A stretch of DNA of 64,000 nucleotides from contig NZ_BLAD01000044.1 in the NCBI RefSeq assembly GCF_009687845.1, positions 1 through 64,000 on the forward strand, in the 5' to 3' direction. Every line of letters starts with the position of its first letter. The stretch's first letter is position 1. The translations under genes and the position numbers were made by a program. This stretch comes from Acrocarpospora corrugata (GTDB lineage: Bacteria > Actinomycetota > Actinomycetes > Streptosporangiales > Streptosporangiaceae). A model generated the notes under the pieces. It saw only the letters and a program-made list of their open reading frames with translations, was not told the DNA's origin and searched no databases. Positions 17,000-27,426 of the stretch are shown piece after piece.

Positions 17000-17897
17000 C
17001 CAGCACGGCCGCCAGCAGCACCGCGCCGCCGGTCGCGGCGGGCACGGTGAGCCGCTCACCGAGCAACCCCACCGACAGGCCCGCCGCGACCAGCGGCTCC
17101 ACCAGCGCGACCACCGCGGCCGTGGTCGCGCCGACCACCCGCAACCCGGCGAAGAACAGCCCGTACGCCAGCGCGCTGGGCACCACGCCCAGGTAGGCCA
17201 GCAGCAGCCCGGCGCTCACCGTCACCCCCGCCTCGGGGAGGAGCCCGGCGGCGAGCGCCGGTGCCAGCAGGCACACCGACCCGACGGCGAAGCCGATCAG
17301 CGCGCTTCCCGCCGAGTCGTCGGCGCCGCCCGCCCGGCCGAGCAGGATGGTCCCCGCGTACCCGACGGCCGACAGCAGCGAAAGCCCGATACCCAGCACC
17401 GGGTCCCCGCCCGCCGACCCCGCCGGATCGCCGCCGAACACCAGCAGCACCAGCCCCGCCAGCGCCGACCCGACGACCAGCGCCCCCCGGCCGCCCAGGC
17501 GCTCGCCCAGCCACAGGCGGGCGCCGACGGCGACCAGGATCGGCCCGGATCCCAGCGTCACCACGGTCGCGACCGCGACCCCGGCCTGGTCCACGGCGGC
17601 GAAGTAGGCCGTCTGGTAGACCGCCATGCCCGCCCCGGTCACGCCGTACTTGACCGGGGCCGCCCGGAACCGCCCGACCAGCGGGAACAGGCCCGGCCCC
17701 GGAAGCAGCGGCCAGGCCAGGGCGAGCGCGAGCGCGCCGCCGAGGAACCGCCAGAAGGAGACGGCGAGCGGGCCGAGCCCGCTCTCGGCGTAGAGCAGCG
17801 CGGCGACGACGCCGCCGGTGCCCCAGGCCGTGGCCGCCACGGCGATAAACAGCATGCCTCTGCCCACCGGCAGAGGACGCGCGTGAAGCATGATCAT
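16923..17897 (-). CDS. EamA/DMT family transporter
   Basis: Ten-helix drug/metabolite transporter of 324 residues made of two EamA repeats (LFIAVAATAWGTGGVVAALL, AVSFWRFLGGALALALAWPL; second repeat DPVLGIGLSLLSAVGYAGTI, YGLFFAGLRVVGATTAAVVA, VEPLVAAGLSVGLLGERL). Probably a metabolite exporter. The substrate is not deducible. The start may be ATG 17897 or 17891, five to seven residues before the first conserved segment. Its tail is antisense to the last 77 bp of the MFS gene, and it ends in a basic Pro/Arg-rich region. Confidence 0.92.
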   Translation of the reverse strand: MIMLHARPLPVGRGMLFIAVAATAWGTGGVVAALLYAESGLGPLAVSFWRFLGGALALALAWPLLPGPGLFPLVGRFRAAPVKYGVTGAGMAVYQTAYFAAVDQAGVAVATVVTLGSGPILVAVGARLWLGERLGGRGALVVGSALAGLVLLVFGGDPAGSAGGDPVLGIGLSLLSAVGYAGTILLGRAGGADDSAGSALIGFAVGSVCLLAPALAAGLLPEAGVTVSAGLLLAYLGVVPSALAYGLFFAGLRVVGATTAAVVALVEPLVAAGLSVGLLGERLTVPAATGGAVLLAAVLVSGFRRRSQPSDPAAPGRPARTEPG

Positions 17898-17981
17898 CCC
17901 CAGGATTCGTTGTCACGGACGAGAAGTCAGCCGCGGACAACGACAGAGCCCACCCGGGACCCCGGATGCGCCAGGAAAACG

Positions 17982-18000
17982 CCGCCCGCTTAGCGGGCGG
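17982..18000 (-). terminator. Terminator of the ABC operon
   Basis: Hairpin CCGCCCGC-TTA-GCGGGCGG. On the minus strand it is followed closely by GCGTTTTCC, a short T-tract, as expected for a rho-independent terminator downstream of the ABC permease operon. The remaining 17898-18125 gap holds one copy of a 17-bp direct repeat (18074-18090, second copy 18127-18143) and no gene. Confidence 0.6.
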
Positions 18001-18125
18001 GGGGCGGGGAGACGATCAAACACATAACGGCGATGCTAACGCAGCGCCCGCGCACCGGGCGAGGCCGGCCGACCACGCGTCGCGCAGCCGTCAGCCTCGC
18101 ACGCGATGGCTGGCTGAGGATTCGA

Positions 18126-18902
18126 TCACGCGTCGCGCAGCCGCAGGAGGAGTCCGCCGCAGGCCAGCGCGGCCACCGCCCAGGCCGTGAGGACGCCGAG
18201 TCCCGCCCATGGGCCGATGGGCTGAAGGTCCAGGTTCGTGGTGGCCTGGATGGCGAGTCCGGCGTTCATCGGCGAGATCCGGACCAGCAGCCGCTGCCAG
18301 CCGGGGTCGGAGATCGCCCGGATCAGGATCGGGAACAGGTAGAGCAGGCCCAGCACGACCCCGACGGCCGCCGCCGAGTCCCGGACCGCGGTCGCGACGC
18401 CGAGGCAGAGCAGGGCGATCAAGGTGAGGTAGAGCGCCGAGCCCGCCGCCGCACGGAGAACGGGACCGTCGGCGAGGGACAGCAGCGGGTAGCCGTGCTC
18501 GGGGGTGAAGCCTCTGCCGGGCAGGATGAGCCGCGCGGCCAGGACCGAACCGAGGACGCCCACGACGGCCGCGACCAGGGTGAGCCCGGCCAGGACGGCC
18601 GCTTTGGCGGCCAGGACGGCGGACCGGCGCGGCATGGCCGTGAAGGTGGCGCGGATCATGCCGGTGCCGTACTCGCCGGTGATCGCCAGCACGGCCAGGA
18701 CGGCGACGGCGGCCTGGCTCACCTGCACGCCGGTGAGGGCCAGTTTGACGGCGTCGTGGTTGCAGCGCGCCGACGCGCAGGTGGTGGCCGCCCCGGCGGC
18801 CGCGCCGAACGCGACGGTCAGGACGGCGATCGCCGCCAAGGCCCAGCAGGTACCCGCGAGGGTCCGCAGTTTCGTCCACTCCGCGTGGAGTTCCAGCTTC
18901 AT
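18126..18902 (-). CDS. ABC transporter permease (ABC-2 type)
   Basis: Membrane subunit of 258 residues with six helices. It starts [20 protein letters not shown], the usual amphipathic lead of actinobacterial ABC-2 permeases, and contains [20 protein letters not shown], the conserved cytoplasmic ERxxGM-like loop. Start ATG 18902 overlaps the stop of the upstream permease (ATGA), so translation is coupled. It is the third gene of an ATPase-permease-permease operon divergent from a two-component system, a layout typical of antibiotic- or envelope-stress-responsive exporters. Confidence 0.92.
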   Translation of the reverse strand: MKLELHAEWTKLRTLAGTCWALAAIAVLTVAFGAAAGAATTCASARCNHDAVKLALTGVQVSQAAVAVLAVLAITGEYGTGMIRATFTAMPRRSAVLAAKAAVLAGLTLVAAVVGVLGSVLAARLILPGRGFTPEHGYPLLSLADGPVLRAAAGSALYLTLIALLCLGVATAVRDSAAAVGVVLGLLYLFPILIRAISDPGWQRLLVRISPMNAGLAIQATTNLDLQPIGPWAGLGVLTAWAVAALACGGLLLRLRDA

Positions 18903-20380
18903 GCGTCCCTCCGGCGCAGCTGGACGACGGCCAGGCCGAGCGCCAGCGCCGCATACCCGCACAGCACCCCGAATCCGCCCCAGGGCGGCAAAGGATAGTA
19001 GCCCATCTGCGGCACGTAATGCCCGGTGACCTGCGGATATTCGGGAACGCTCTGCTGGATCGCGAACCCGGCGGCCGGGGTGAGCCGCAGCAGCCACTGC
19101 GACAGCTCCACCGGCAGGACCGAGGCGGTCGCCAGGACGTGCGGGAGGACGATCACGGTGATGGCGGTGATGACGGCCGCCGCGCTCCGCCGGAACAGCG
19201 CGCCCACGGCCAGCGCCAGGACGGCCGCGACCGCCAGCAGCGCGGCGGTGCCGAGGACGACGCGCAGCTCGGTGGCGGTGCTCACCGGCAGCAGATAGTT
19301 GCCGTTCCCGCGCAGAATCCGCCGGCAGAGCGGGACCGCGACGAGAGCGGCGATCAGCGCGGTGACGAAGGTGACCGCACCGAGCACCAGGGCCTTCGCC
19401 ACCAGCACACGGCCCCGGCGGGGGCTGGCCAGCAGGGTGGTCCGGATCATCCCGCGCCGGTATTCGGCGGTGATGAACATGACCGCGACGACGATCACCA
19501 CGATCAGCCCGGTGTACGCCCCGGACAGGGTGCGCTCGACCGGCTGCCCGCCCTCCAGCCCGTACGGCCCGATATCGCCCGACCCGGACACGGTGAAGGT
19601 GTCACCGGACTCCCGGAAGGCGCCCTGGGACAGCGCGGGCGCGCCGCGCATCGCCCCCACGTCGTCGTGGGTCCACGGATTCCCGGCCAGGCTGACATGG
19701 TCGAACGCGGCGACGGCCCGGGCCAGCCGGCACTTTCCGATGGTCCCCCCGAGATCGCCCTGCGTCACCGTCAGATCGCAGGGGGAGGCGGCGAACAACC
19801 CCACCCGGACGATCGGGGGCAGCCCCGCCAGCCGGACCGTGCCGACCGTGGTCCAGCGGACGCCGTCCGCCGATTCCGCCCCGGTGATCGTGTCGCCAGC
19901 ACGGGTCAGCCGCAGCCAGCTCGCGCCCGGGGATCCGGCCGCGTCGCCGTCGAAATTGTGCTGCAGCCGCGTCCCGTGACCGCCGGTGACCATCATCGCC
20001 GCATAGGCCGACCCCTGCCGGACACTCTCCTTGATCATGATCCCGGCCTTCGCCCACGGCACCACGCCCGGCACGATCTTGTCGTGATCCGGCGGCGGAT
20101 AGGTGATGGTGCCGGTCAGCGAGGCGACCCGGACGGTGACCTCGCCGTCGCCGTCCAGCACCTGGTGGGCGAAGGAGAACCGGTCGTTGACCGCCGAACC
20201 GTCCGGCCCGAGCGGCACGGCCGGGCAGTCGTCGCCATCCGGCCCCTCGCAGGAGCTGTAATTGTTGGCCGCGGTGAACACCCCCAGCAGCACGATGATC
20301 AGCGCCGCGAGCACCATCCCGAGCACCCAGCCGCGCACGGTGCGGAACTTGGTCCACTCCGCCCGCAGCAGGCCCGTCAT
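18899..20380 (-). CDS. ABC-2 permease with large extracellular lectin-like insertion
   Basis: Permease of 493 residues, nearly twice the usual size. Helix 1 ([19 protein letters not shown]) is followed by about 270 extracytoplasmic residues. Part of these ([78 protein letters not shown]) reads as a concanavalin-like DUF1349-type beta-sandwich. The remaining helices follow from about residue 265, with [18 protein letters not shown] as the coupling loop. Cysteines lie in the loop. ATG 20380 overlaps the ATPase stop (ATGA). The domain may bind a glycan or envelope-damaging drug. That role is inference. Confidence 0.88.
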   Translation of the reverse strand: MTGLLRAEWTKFRTVRGWVLGMVLAALIIVLLGVFTAANNYSSCEGPDGDDCPAVPLGPDGSAVNDRFSFAHQVLDGDGEVTVRVASLTGTITYPPPDHDKIVPGVVPWAKAGIMIKESVRQGSAYAAMMVTGGHGTRLQHNFDGDAAGSPGASWLRLTRAGDTITGAESADGVRWTTVGTVRLAGLPPIVRVGLFAASPCDLTVTQGDLGGTIGKCRLARAVAAFDHVSLAGNPWTHDDVGAMRGAPALSQGAFRESGDTFTVSGSGDIGPYGLEGGQPVERTLSGAYTGLIVVIVVAVMFITAEYRRGMIRTTLLASPRRGRVLVAKALVLGAVTFVTALIAALVAVPLCRRILRGNGNYLLPVSTATELRVVLGTAALLAVAAVLALAVGALFRRSAAAVITAITVIVLPHVLATASVLPVELSQWLLRLTPAAGFAIQQSVPEYPQVTGHYVPQMGYYPLPPWGGFGVLCGYAALALGLAVVQLRRRDA

Positions 20381-21297
20381 CGCGCACCGTCCGCGCGGAA
20401 CTCGACCGCGTCCCTGGTCAGCTCCATGTACGCCTCCTCCAGCGTGGCCCGGTGCCCCGCCACCTCCGCGAACGGCACCGCGTGCGCGGTGAGCAGCGCC
20501 ACCACCCGCTCGGCCGCCAGCCCGGCGACGGTGAGCGTGTCCCGGCCGGTGACGGCGACCGTGGCCCCCGCCTCGGCCAGCACGGTCATCGCCTCCGGCC
20601 GCGCCGCCGTACGCAGCAGGACCCGGTCGCCGGACGCGGCCGCGATCAGGTCCGCCACGCTCGCGTCCGCGACCACCCGCCCGCGCCCGGCCACCACCAG
20701 ATGGTCGGCGACGCCCTGCAACTCGCTCATCAGATGGCTGGACACCAGCACCGCCCGCCCGTCGGCGGCCAGCGAGGCCAGCAGGTCGCGAATCCACACG
20801 ATGCCGTCCGGGTCCAGGCCGTTGAACGGCTCGTCCAGCAGCAGCACCCGCGGCTCCCCGAGCAGCGCGGCCGCGATGCCGAGCCGCTGCCGCATGCCCA
20901 GCGAATACCCGCCCGCCCGGCGCCGCGCCGCCGCGCCCAGCCCGACCTGCCCGGCCACCGCGTCGACCCGCTTCGCGGTCAGCCCCTGCGAGTGGGCCAG
21001 CCAGAGCAGATGGTCGCGGCCGGTCCGGCTCGGCTGTAACGCGGCGGCGTCCAGCAGCGCCCCGACGTGGCGCAACGGCCTGCGCAGCGCCCGGTACGGC
21101 TGCCCGCCGATCAACACCCGCCCTTCGTCGGCGGCGTCCAGCCCGAGGATCACCCGCATCGTGGTGGACTTCCCCGCGCCGTTGGGCCCGACGAAACCGG
21201 TGATCTTCCCGGCGGCCACGGTGAAGGTCATCCCGTCCAGGGCGGTGACCGCCCCGAACCGCTTGCGCAGCCCGGTGACCTCGATGTTCGATTCCAT
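20377..21297 (-). CDS. ABC transporter ATP-binding protein
   Basis: ATPase of 306 residues: Walker [15 protein letters not shown], signature [20 protein letters not shown], Walker [14 protein letters not shown] and switch His in [11 protein letters not shown]. The C-terminal 80 residues are a small regulatory extension. It energises the two permeases encoded downstream with 4-bp overlaps. ATG 21297 ([20 protein letters not shown]) is chosen because the conserved first strand begins there; in-frame sequence further upstream is not conserved. The promoter must lie in the 120 bp shared with the divergent histidine kinase gene. Confidence 0.95.
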   Translation of the reverse strand: MESNIEVTGLRKRFGAVTALDGMTFTVAAGKITGFVGPNGAGKSTTMRVILGLDAADEGRVLIGGQPYRALRRPLRHVGALLDAAALQPSRTGRDHLLWLAHSQGLTAKRVDAVAGQVGLGAAARRRAGGYSLGMRQRLGIAAALLGEPRVLLLDEPFNGLDPDGIVWIRDLLASLAADGRAVLVSSHLMSELQGVADHLVVAGRGRVVADASVADLIAAASGDRVLLRTAARPEAMTVLAEAGATVAVTGRDTLTVAGLAAERVVALLTAHAVPFAEVAGHRATLEEAYMELTRDAVEFRADGAR

Positions 21298-21416
21298 GCC
21301 AGGCAGCGTAGGCAGCGCCGGCCGGTGCGGGCGTCCCGCCGGGGAGCCATCTTCGCCGGCCGCCGTCCCTCCCACGAGGGATGCCGGGAGCGTCGCCGAC
21401 CAGGGACAATGCTGGG

Positions 21417-22523
21417 GTGGACCGAGCCTACGACCCGCGGAGCTTCCTGGTCGGCGCGCCGCTGGCGCTGCTGGCGGTGGCCGAGTCGGCCGGGCGCGCC
21501 CTCGGGTCCGGGTCGATGCTGCCGCTGGTGCTGTTCGCGGTGGCGACGACGCTGCCGCTGGTGCCGCTGTGGTCGCAGCCCGCGGTGGCCGCGCTGGTGG
21601 TCTCGGCGGCGTGCGTGCTGTCGGTGGCGGGGTTCCAGACGCTGACGGTGGCGGGGATGGGGGCGCAGCTGGTGGCGGGGTATCGGCTGGGCCGTACCGG
21701 TCCCGGCTGGGCGGCGCTGATCACTGCGGCGCCGTTCCCGGTGCTGGCGCTGGCCGGCGCCGAGGCGCGGACCCTCACGCTGGTGCTGGCCTGCCTGGCC
21801 CCGGCGGCGGCGCTGGCGGGGATCGCCCGCCGGGCCCGCCACGACGCGGCGGCCGGCACGGCGGCGCGGCAGGTCGTCGCCGACTCGCTGGTGGAGCACA
21901 CCGCGCGGGGCGAGCGCGCCCGCATCGCCCGCGAACTGCACGATGTGGTGGCGCATCACATCTCGATGGTCGCCGTGCAGGCCGAGACGGCCCGGCTGAC
22001 CACGCCCGGCCTGCCGGCCGCCGGGGCGGAACGGCTGTCGGCGATCGGCGACACGGCCCGGTCGGCGCTGACCGAGATGCGCCGCCTGCTCGGCGTGCTG
22101 CGCGAGGACACGGCCGCGGAGCTGCGGCCCCAGCCCGGGCTGCGCCTGGGCGAGGTCAACGAGCTGCTGGACGAGGCGCGGGACGCGGCCGGGACGGGAA
22201 CCAGGCTCATCCTGAGCGGCTCGCCGGTCACGCTCGATCCGGGCGTCGAACTCGCCGCGTACCGGATCATCCAGGAGGCTCTCACCAACGCGCGGCGGCA
22301 CGCCCCCGGCGCGGCCGTCGACGTCGAGCTGCGCTACGCCGGCGACGCGCTGCGCCTGCTCGTCCGCGACAACGGGCCGGGCCCGGCCGGCCCGGCGGGC
22401 GGGCACGGCCTGGCCGGGATGCGGGAGCGCGCCACCGCCGTCGGCGGCGGCCTGCGCGCCGGACCCGCGCCCGGCGGGGGTTTCCTGGTCGAGGCCCGCC
22501 TGCCAGGAACGCCGTCCCGATGA
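21417..22523 (+). CDS. Sensor histidine kinase (HisKA_3 type)
   Basis: Kinase of 368 residues. Residues 5-150 hold five or more membrane helices without a large sensor loop (intramembrane-sensing type). The phospho-acceptor helix is [20 protein letters not shown]. The HATPase_c domain shows [18 protein letters not shown] (N box) and VRDNGPG plus [12 protein letters not shown] (G boxes). GTG 21417 is used, and no ribosome site is evident, so the transcript may be leaderless. It overlaps the response regulator by 4 bp. With the divergent ABC operon it probably forms a detection-and-efflux module. Confidence 0.93.
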   Translation: MDRAYDPRSFLVGAPLALLAVAESAGRALGSGSMLPLVLFAVATTLPLVPLWSQPAVAALVVSAACVLSVAGFQTLTVAGMGAQLVAGYRLGRTGPGWAALITAAPFPVLALAGAEARTLTLVLACLAPAAALAGIARRARHDAAAGTAARQVVADSLVEHTARGERARIARELHDVVAHHISMVAVQAETARLTTPGLPAAGAERLSAIGDTARSALTEMRRLLGVLREDTAAELRPQPGLRLGEVNELLDEARDAAGTGTRLILSGSPVTLDPGVELAAYRIIQEALTNARRHAPGAAVDVELRYAGDALRLLVRDNGPGPAGPAGGHGLAGMRERATAVGGGLRAGPAPGGGFLVEARLPGTPSR

Positions 22524-23167
22524 GCGAGATCAGGATCGTGGTCGTCGACGACCACCTGGTGGTGCGGACCGGTTTCGCCGGCCTGCTGGACACCCAGCCG
22601 GACTTTCACGTCGTCGGCACCGCCGCCGACGGCGCCGAAGCCCTGCGCGTGTGCCGCGAGACCACCCCCGACGTCGTCCTGATGGACGTCCGGATGCCCG
22701 GCATGGACGGCATCGAGGCCACCCGCCGCCTGACCGGCCCGCGCGTCCTCATCCTCACCACCTTCGACCTGGACGAGTATGTCTTCGACGCGCTCCGCGC
22801 CGGAGCCAGCGGCTTCCTGCTCAAGGACGTCACGGCGGAACACCTCTTCGACGCCGTCCGCGTCATCGCCGCGGGTCAGGCGCTGCTGGCCCCCGCCATC
22901 ACCCGCCGCCTGATCACCGAGTTCGCCCACCCGCGCCCCAGCCGGCGCGCCGCCGCCCCCACCGGCCTGACCCCCCGCGAAACCCAGGTCCTGCGCCTGG
23001 TCGCCGAGGGCCTGTCCAACCAGGAGATCGCCGCCCGCCTCACCGTCACAGAGGAGACGGTGAAGACCCACGTCAGCCGGGTCCTGGCCAAACTGGGCCT
23101 GCGCGACCGCACCCAGGCGGTCATCGCCGCCTACGAGAGCGGCCTGGTCGTCCCGGGCTCCCGCTGA
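22520..23167 (+). CDS. NarL/FixJ-type response regulator
   Basis: Regulator of 215 residues: receiver domain 1-120 with acidic pocket (VVVDDH) and acceptor Asp in [14 protein letters not shown], conserved Thr (LTTFD) and Lys (FLLKDV), then a LuxR-type HTH ([40 protein letters not shown]). All signalling residues are intact. ATG 22520 overlaps the kinase stop (ATGA). Its likely target is the divergent ABC operon. Confidence 0.95.
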   Translation: MSEIRIVVVDDHLVVRTGFAGLLDTQPDFHVVGTAADGAEALRVCRETTPDVVLMDVRMPGMDGIEATRRLTGPRVLILTTFDLDEYVFDALRAGASGFLLKDVTAEHLFDAVRVIAAGQALLAPAITRRLITEFAHPRPSRRAAAPTGLTPRETQVLRLVAEGLSNQEIAARLTVTEETVKTHVSRVLAKLGLRDRTQAVIAAYESGLVVPGSR

Positions 23168-23198
23168 ATTGTCGGGGGGACTCTCTATTGTCCCGATC

Positions 23199-25799
23199 AT
23201 GAAGAACGCCTGGGACGAGATTCGGTCGGCGATAGACGCCGGAGCCGGAGCCGCCGTCGCGGACCTGATCACCGCGCTCGACGAGGAGCAGCGCCGCGCC
23301 GTGGCCCGCGAACTGCCCGGCCACCTGGCGGCCGTCCGGGCGGAATGGCAGCGCAGGCAGGCCGACTGGGAGGCGGGCCAGCACGCCCGCTGGGCCGAAC
23401 TGGACCGGGAGGCGGAGCGGCTGGGCGTGCACATGCAGGCCGTGCCGGGGGCGGCGGCCGCCTTGGCCTGGACCGTGCCCAGCCCCTGGACGGCGCCCCT
23501 GCGGCTGGCGGGCGCGGGCACCCTGCCCGGCGCGGCTGCCGCTGTCTCCTGGCTCGGCAAGCGCGACTTCGAACCCGACTGGGAACACGACCCGATCGAC
23601 GAAACCTCCCTGATCGCCCAGGCCGTGGCGGCCAGACCCGTCGCCTGGCAGCAGGACGTGGCGGTACGGCTGGCGCTCCGGTTACGCGCCACCCGCCCCG
23701 AAGCCGACCGGCAGGTGCGCCTGGTCCTGACGTTGCTGCGCGCCAGCGGCGCGGAGCCGCCCGAGCACGACCCGCTCACGCTCGCCTGGGTCGTGGCCGC
23801 CGCGCCCTCGGACCTGGCCGGTGACCCGCTGCTGGACTCGATGGTGCCGCGGCTGTTCGAGTCCGAGGGCGTGGGCCGTCTGCTGCGCGGCAGCACCGAG
23901 TGGCCGGCCGCCCTGGGCGCGCTGGCGGTGGCGGGCAGGGTCAAGCGGGAGACGCTGCTCGACGGCTGCCGTACCCGGTTCCTGCGCGGCGGGCAGGCCG
24001 CCGACCAGCGGTTCTTCGTGCGGCTGCACGACCTGCTCGGCCCGTCGCAGGAGGAGGCCGCCCCGCACCTGCGCGACTACCTGGCGATGTTGCCGGCCGC
24101 CCCGGCCAATGTCGCCGAGCTGGCGCTCAAGCAGGTGCGGCGGGCCGGGCCGGTGGAGCCGGGACCGGCGGGGGAGGCCGCCGAAGGGCTGATCTTCCGG
24201 ACCGAGGGCAAGCTGGTTCAGGCCGGGCTGGCCTGGCTGGACCGGCTGCTCAAGGATTCCGGCGGCGACCTGGACGCCTACGCGCCCGCGCTGGCCGCCG
24301 CGCTGCTCTGCGAGTCGGCCGGCGCGCGGGAGCGGGCGGTGCAACTGGCCGTCAAGCACGCAGGACGGTTCACCCCGCTGGGGGCGGAGCTGCTCAGGGA
24401 GGCGGTGGAGACGCTGCCGGCCCACCAGGGCGCGGCGCTGGCGTCGATCTTCGGCGGCGAGGTGGCGGCGGAACCGGAGGCCGAGCCGTTCGTGCGGGTG
24501 CCGCTCCCGGCCGTCCCCGAGCCCGCGCCGTTCCCGCCGCTGGTGCGGGAACCGGAGGAGCTGGCCCGATTCTGGCCTTCCTACGACAACTGGCGGCGGT
24601 CGGAGCTCTGGCTGGACGGTTTCGTCCGGATGGCGGCCCTGGACCGGGATCGGCTGGCCGCCGCCCTGGCTCCGGCCACCACGCAGCGACCGCGCACCGC
24701 GGGGGCGCACTGGGCCCTCAACCTGGCCACCGCACTGGTCGGGCCCGATTCGCACCCGCCCTATGCCATGACGTCAGGCGGCGCCGGGGAGCTGATGCCC
24801 AGTGCCCGGCAGGCCGAGGTCTATGACGCGCTGGAGGCGGGGCTGCTGCCGCCGTACCTGCTGAGCACGCCGACCAGGGCCACCGGGCTGATCGACGCGG
24901 ACGCGCTGGTGGAACGCGTGGCGGGGTACGAGCAGGCCGGGGTGACCGCGCTGCCGCAGGACCTGCGGCAGGCGTCGCTGCGGGCCGGCGGCGCCGTCGG
25001 CGCGGAGACCGCCGAACGGGCGGCCCGGCTGACCAGCCCGGCGGGACGTCAGGTCGCCCGCTGGCTCATCGACCGGCCCACCGCCCCCGAGGTCACCCTC
25101 ATCTGGACTTCTCACGAGAACGACCCCCGGATCGACTTCCGCGTCGGCTCCGGGCCGGAGTACCGGGAGCTGATCGGCGAGTTGCTCGCTCCGCGCCTGC
25201 GCGAAGAGCCCTGCGAGCCGGCGCTCGCCGTGTTCGCCGGGCATCGGGAGCTGGCGGCGGCCCGCTGGGTCTACGCGCTGGAGTCGACCTGGCCGCTGGG
25301 GACGCCCACGCTCGCCCACCTGGAACTGCTGGTCTGCGCCGACGGCCCCGCCGGGCCCGCGACGGCGCTGCTGCTGGCCCACTTCCTGCAGGCCGGGCCG
25401 CACGGCGGCGCGGTGCCGTCCCTGCTGCGCCTGGCCGCCACCGGCGCCCTGCCGGGCGTGGAAGTCGGCACCCAGCTGGCCGCCCTGCTGAAACGGCGGG
25501 CCAAGGCCCCCGTCGAGGCCGTCGAGGCCCTGCGCGCCGCCGCCGAGCAGGGCGCGCACCGCGAGGTCTGGCAGGTGCTGACCGGCCTGCTGACCGCCTA
25601 CCTGCCTGGACCCGGCGAACGCGCCACCACCGTGCACACCCGCCTGGTGAGTTTCGCCGCCGACGCGGCCGGCTGGGCCGGCGCCCGCGGCGAGGTCCCG
25701 GTCATCGCCGCGCTGGCGGCCCGCACCACCAGCTCCGAACTGGTACGCCAGGCCCGCCGCCTGCACACCTACCTCACCACCCCATATGTGGAGGAATGA
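23199..25799 (+). CDS. Large alpha-helical protein, DUF6493-like, function unknown
   Basis: Soluble protein of 866 residues, rich in Ala, Leu and Arg and almost wholly helical. It looks like HEAT/ARM-type repeats (DEEQRRAVARELPGHLAAVR near the start; PSLLRLAATGALPGVEVGTQ and VEAVEALRAAAEQGAHREVW near the end). Length and repeats recall the DUF6493 proteins of actinobacteria, which usually sit beside SWIM zinc-finger, MoxR-type AAA and VWA genes. None of these is next to it here. It has no signal peptide or membrane segment. ATG 23199 follows shortly after the response regulator stop. The family call is by memory and moderate. Confidence 0.75.
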   Translation: MKNAWDEIRSAIDAGAGAAVADLITALDEEQRRAVARELPGHLAAVRAEWQRRQADWEAGQHARWAELDREAERLGVHMQAVPGAAAALAWTVPSPWTAPLRLAGAGTLPGAAAAVSWLGKRDFEPDWEHDPIDETSLIAQAVAARPVAWQQDVAVRLALRLRATRPEADRQVRLVLTLLRASGAEPPEHDPLTLAWVVAAAPSDLAGDPLLDSMVPRLFESEGVGRLLRGSTEWPAALGALAVAGRVKRETLLDGCRTRFLRGGQAADQRFFVRLHDLLGPSQEEAAPHLRDYLAMLPAAPANVAELALKQVRRAGPVEPGPAGEAAEGLIFRTEGKLVQAGLAWLDRLLKDSGGDLDAYAPALAAALLCESAGARERAVQLAVKHAGRFTPLGAELLREAVETLPAHQGAALASIFGGEVAAEPEAEPFVRVPLPAVPEPAPFPPLVREPEELARFWPSYDNWRRSELWLDGFVRMAALDRDRLAAALAPATTQRPRTAGAHWALNLATALVGPDSHPPYAMTSGGAGELMPSARQAEVYDALEAGLLPPYLLSTPTRATGLIDADALVERVAGYEQAGVTALPQDLRQASLRAGGAVGAETAERAARLTSPAGRQVARWLIDRPTAPEVTLIWTSHENDPRIDFRVGSGPEYRELIGELLAPRLREEPCEPALAVFAGHRELAAARWVYALESTWPLGTPTLAHLELLVCADGPAGPATALLLAHFLQAGPHGGAVPSLLRLAATGALPGVEVGTQLAALLKRRAKAPVEAVEALRAAAEQGAHREVWQVLTGLLTAYLPGPGERATTVHTRLVSFAADAAGWAGARGEVPVIAALAARTTSSELVRQARRLHTYLTTPYVEE

Positions 25800-25821
25800 G
25801 TCCACTTAGTATCATCGGATC

Positions 25822-26469
25822 ATGAGCACCTCTTCGAAACCGCCGCTACGGGCCGACGCGGAACGTAACCGGCAGCGGGTCCTGGCCTCGGCCCGGCAGA
25901 TGTTCGCCGAGCACGGCCTGGAGGTTCCGCTGGAAGAGGTCGCCCGCCACGCCGGGGTGGGCGTGGCCACCCTGTACCGCCGCTTCCCCACCCGCGAGGA
26001 CCTGGTGGCCGCCGCGTTCCTGGCCAAGATGACCGCCTACGCCGACGCCGTGACGGCCGCCCTGGCCGACCCGGATCCGTGGCACGGGCTGTGCGGCTAC
26101 CTGGAACGCGTCTGCGCCATGCAGGCCGAGGACCTCGGCTTCGCGCACGCGCTGACGCTGACCTTCCCCGGCCAGTGCGCGCTGCAGGCCGAACGCGACC
26201 GCGCCTACCACGGGCTGGTCGAGCTGATCGCCCGCGCCAAGGCCGCCGGCCGGCTGCGGGCCGAGTTCGTGCCCGAGGACCTGATCGTGCTGCTGACGGC
26301 CAACGCGGGCGTCGTCGCGGCCACCGAACAGGCCGCGCCCGGCACCTGGCGGCGGCTGCTGGCCTACCTGATCCAGGGTTTCGAGGCGCCCGGCACCGGG
26401 CCGCTCCCGCCGCCGCCCGCCCCCACCGCGGTCTACCGCGCCCTGGTGTCGGCGCGGCTCAGGAGTTGA
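25822..26469 (+). CDS. TetR family transcriptional regulator
   Basis: Repressor-type protein of 215 residues. The N-terminal HTH reads [40 protein letters not shown], with a SBP/AcrR-like C-terminal domain. A TAGTAT hexamer (25807-25812) ends 9 bp before ATG 25822, which suggests a leaderless transcript. It is convergent with, and overlaps by 11 bp, the alpha/beta hydrolase gene. The ligand is unknown. The Pro-rich stretch PLPPPPAPT near the C-terminus is unusual. Confidence 0.92.
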   Translation: MSTSSKPPLRADAERNRQRVLASARQMFAEHGLEVPLEEVARHAGVGVATLYRRFPTREDLVAAAFLAKMTAYADAVTAALADPDPWHGLCGYLERVCAMQAEDLGFAHALTLTFPGQCALQAERDRAYHGLVELIARAKAAGRLRAEFVPEDLIVLLTANAGVVAATEQAAPGTWRRLLAYLIQGFEAPGTGPLPPPPAPTAVYRALVSARLRS

Positions 26470-27283
26470 GGAAGGCCAGCAGGTCGGCGCCGAGCCGCTC
26501 CTTGTGGGTGTCGGTCAGGCCGTGCGGCGCGCCGGGGTAGACCTTGAGCGTGGCCTTCCTGATCCGGGCCGCCGACGCCTTGCCGCCGGCCTCGAACGGC
26601 ACCACCTGGTCGTCGTCGCCGTGGATGACCAGCGTGGGCACGTCGAAGGCGTCCAGGTCGGCGCGGAAGTCGGTGGCCGAGAACGCCGCGACGCACTCGT
26701 AGGCGTTGCGGTGCCCCGCCTGCATCCCCCGCAGCCAGAACGCCTCCCGCATGCCCTGCGACGGGTCGGCGCCGGGCCGGTTGCCGCCGAAGAACGGCCC
26801 GTCGGCCAGGTCGCGGTACAGCTGCGAACGGTCGGCCAGGGACCCGGCCCGGATCGCGTCGAACACCTCGATCGGCACGCCGCCGGGGTTGTCGTCGGTC
26901 CTCAGCAGAAACGGCGGCACGGCGGAGACCAGCACCACCTGCCTGACCCGCCCGGTGCCGTGCCTGCCGACGTAGCGGGCGATCTCCCCGCCTCCGGTGG
27001 AGAACCCCACCAGGGTGGCGTCCCGCAGGTCGAGCGCGCCGAGGAGGGTGGCCAGGTCGTCGGCGTAGGTGTCCATGTCGTTGCCGTGCCAGGTCTGCGT
27101 GGAGCGTCCGTGGCCGCGCCGGTCGTGGGCGATGACCCGGTAACCGCCGGCGGCCAGCAGCAGCATCTGCGCCTCCCAGCTGTCGGCGTTCAGCGGCCAG
27201 CCGTGGCTGAGCACGACCGGCCGCCCCGAACCCCAGTCCTTGTAGTAGATCTGGGCGTCGTCAGCGGTGGTGACGAATGGCAT
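26459..27283 (-). CDS. Alpha/beta hydrolase, non-heme chloroperoxidase/arylesterase type
   Basis: Hydrolase of 274 residues closely resembling cofactor-free haloperoxidase/esterases: start [20 protein letters not shown], oxyanion region [12 protein letters not shown], nucleophile elbow [17 protein letters not shown] (Ser), acid in [13 protein letters not shown] and catalytic His in [12 protein letters not shown]. Probable cytoplasmic esterase or perhydrolase. ATG 27283 is chosen from the family start, with GGAGCC upstream. In-frame sequence further upstream is not conserved. Confidence 0.93.
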   Translation of the reverse strand: MPFVTTADDAQIYYKDWGSGRPVVLSHGWPLNADSWEAQMLLLAAGGYRVIAHDRRGHGRSTQTWHGNDMDTYADDLATLLGALDLRDATLVGFSTGGGEIARYVGRHGTGRVRQVVLVSAVPPFLLRTDDNPGGVPIEVFDAIRAGSLADRSQLYRDLADGPFFGGNRPGADPSQGMREAFWLRGMQAGHRNAYECVAAFSATDFRADLDAFDVPTLVIHGDDDQVVPFEAGGKASAARIRKATLKVYPGAPHGLTDTHKERLGADLLAFLNS

Positions 27284-27426
27284 GGCTGGCTCCTGTCCAC
27301 AGCGATCTCCGACCGCCCGATCATCGGCGCGGACCGGCCGGATTCGAATCCTGTGGAACGCGTAGTCGCGAGCCCTTCTCGCCGTCGGGCAGGGCGCGGT
27401 CGCCGCGCCCATTTCCGGGGCGATGG

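Noticed and set aside
19019-23167. A 1382-codon open frame on the plus strand
   Set aside because: It runs antisense through two permeases and the ATPase before joining the real response regulator frame. Only its last 216 codons are a gene. Long open antisense frames are expected at this GC content.
27336-27365. tRNA-like T-arm (GGATTCGAATCC) near the hydrolase start
   Set aside because: The T-stem does not pair correctly (G53-C61 missing) and no D-arm, anticodon arm or acceptor stem can be built around it.
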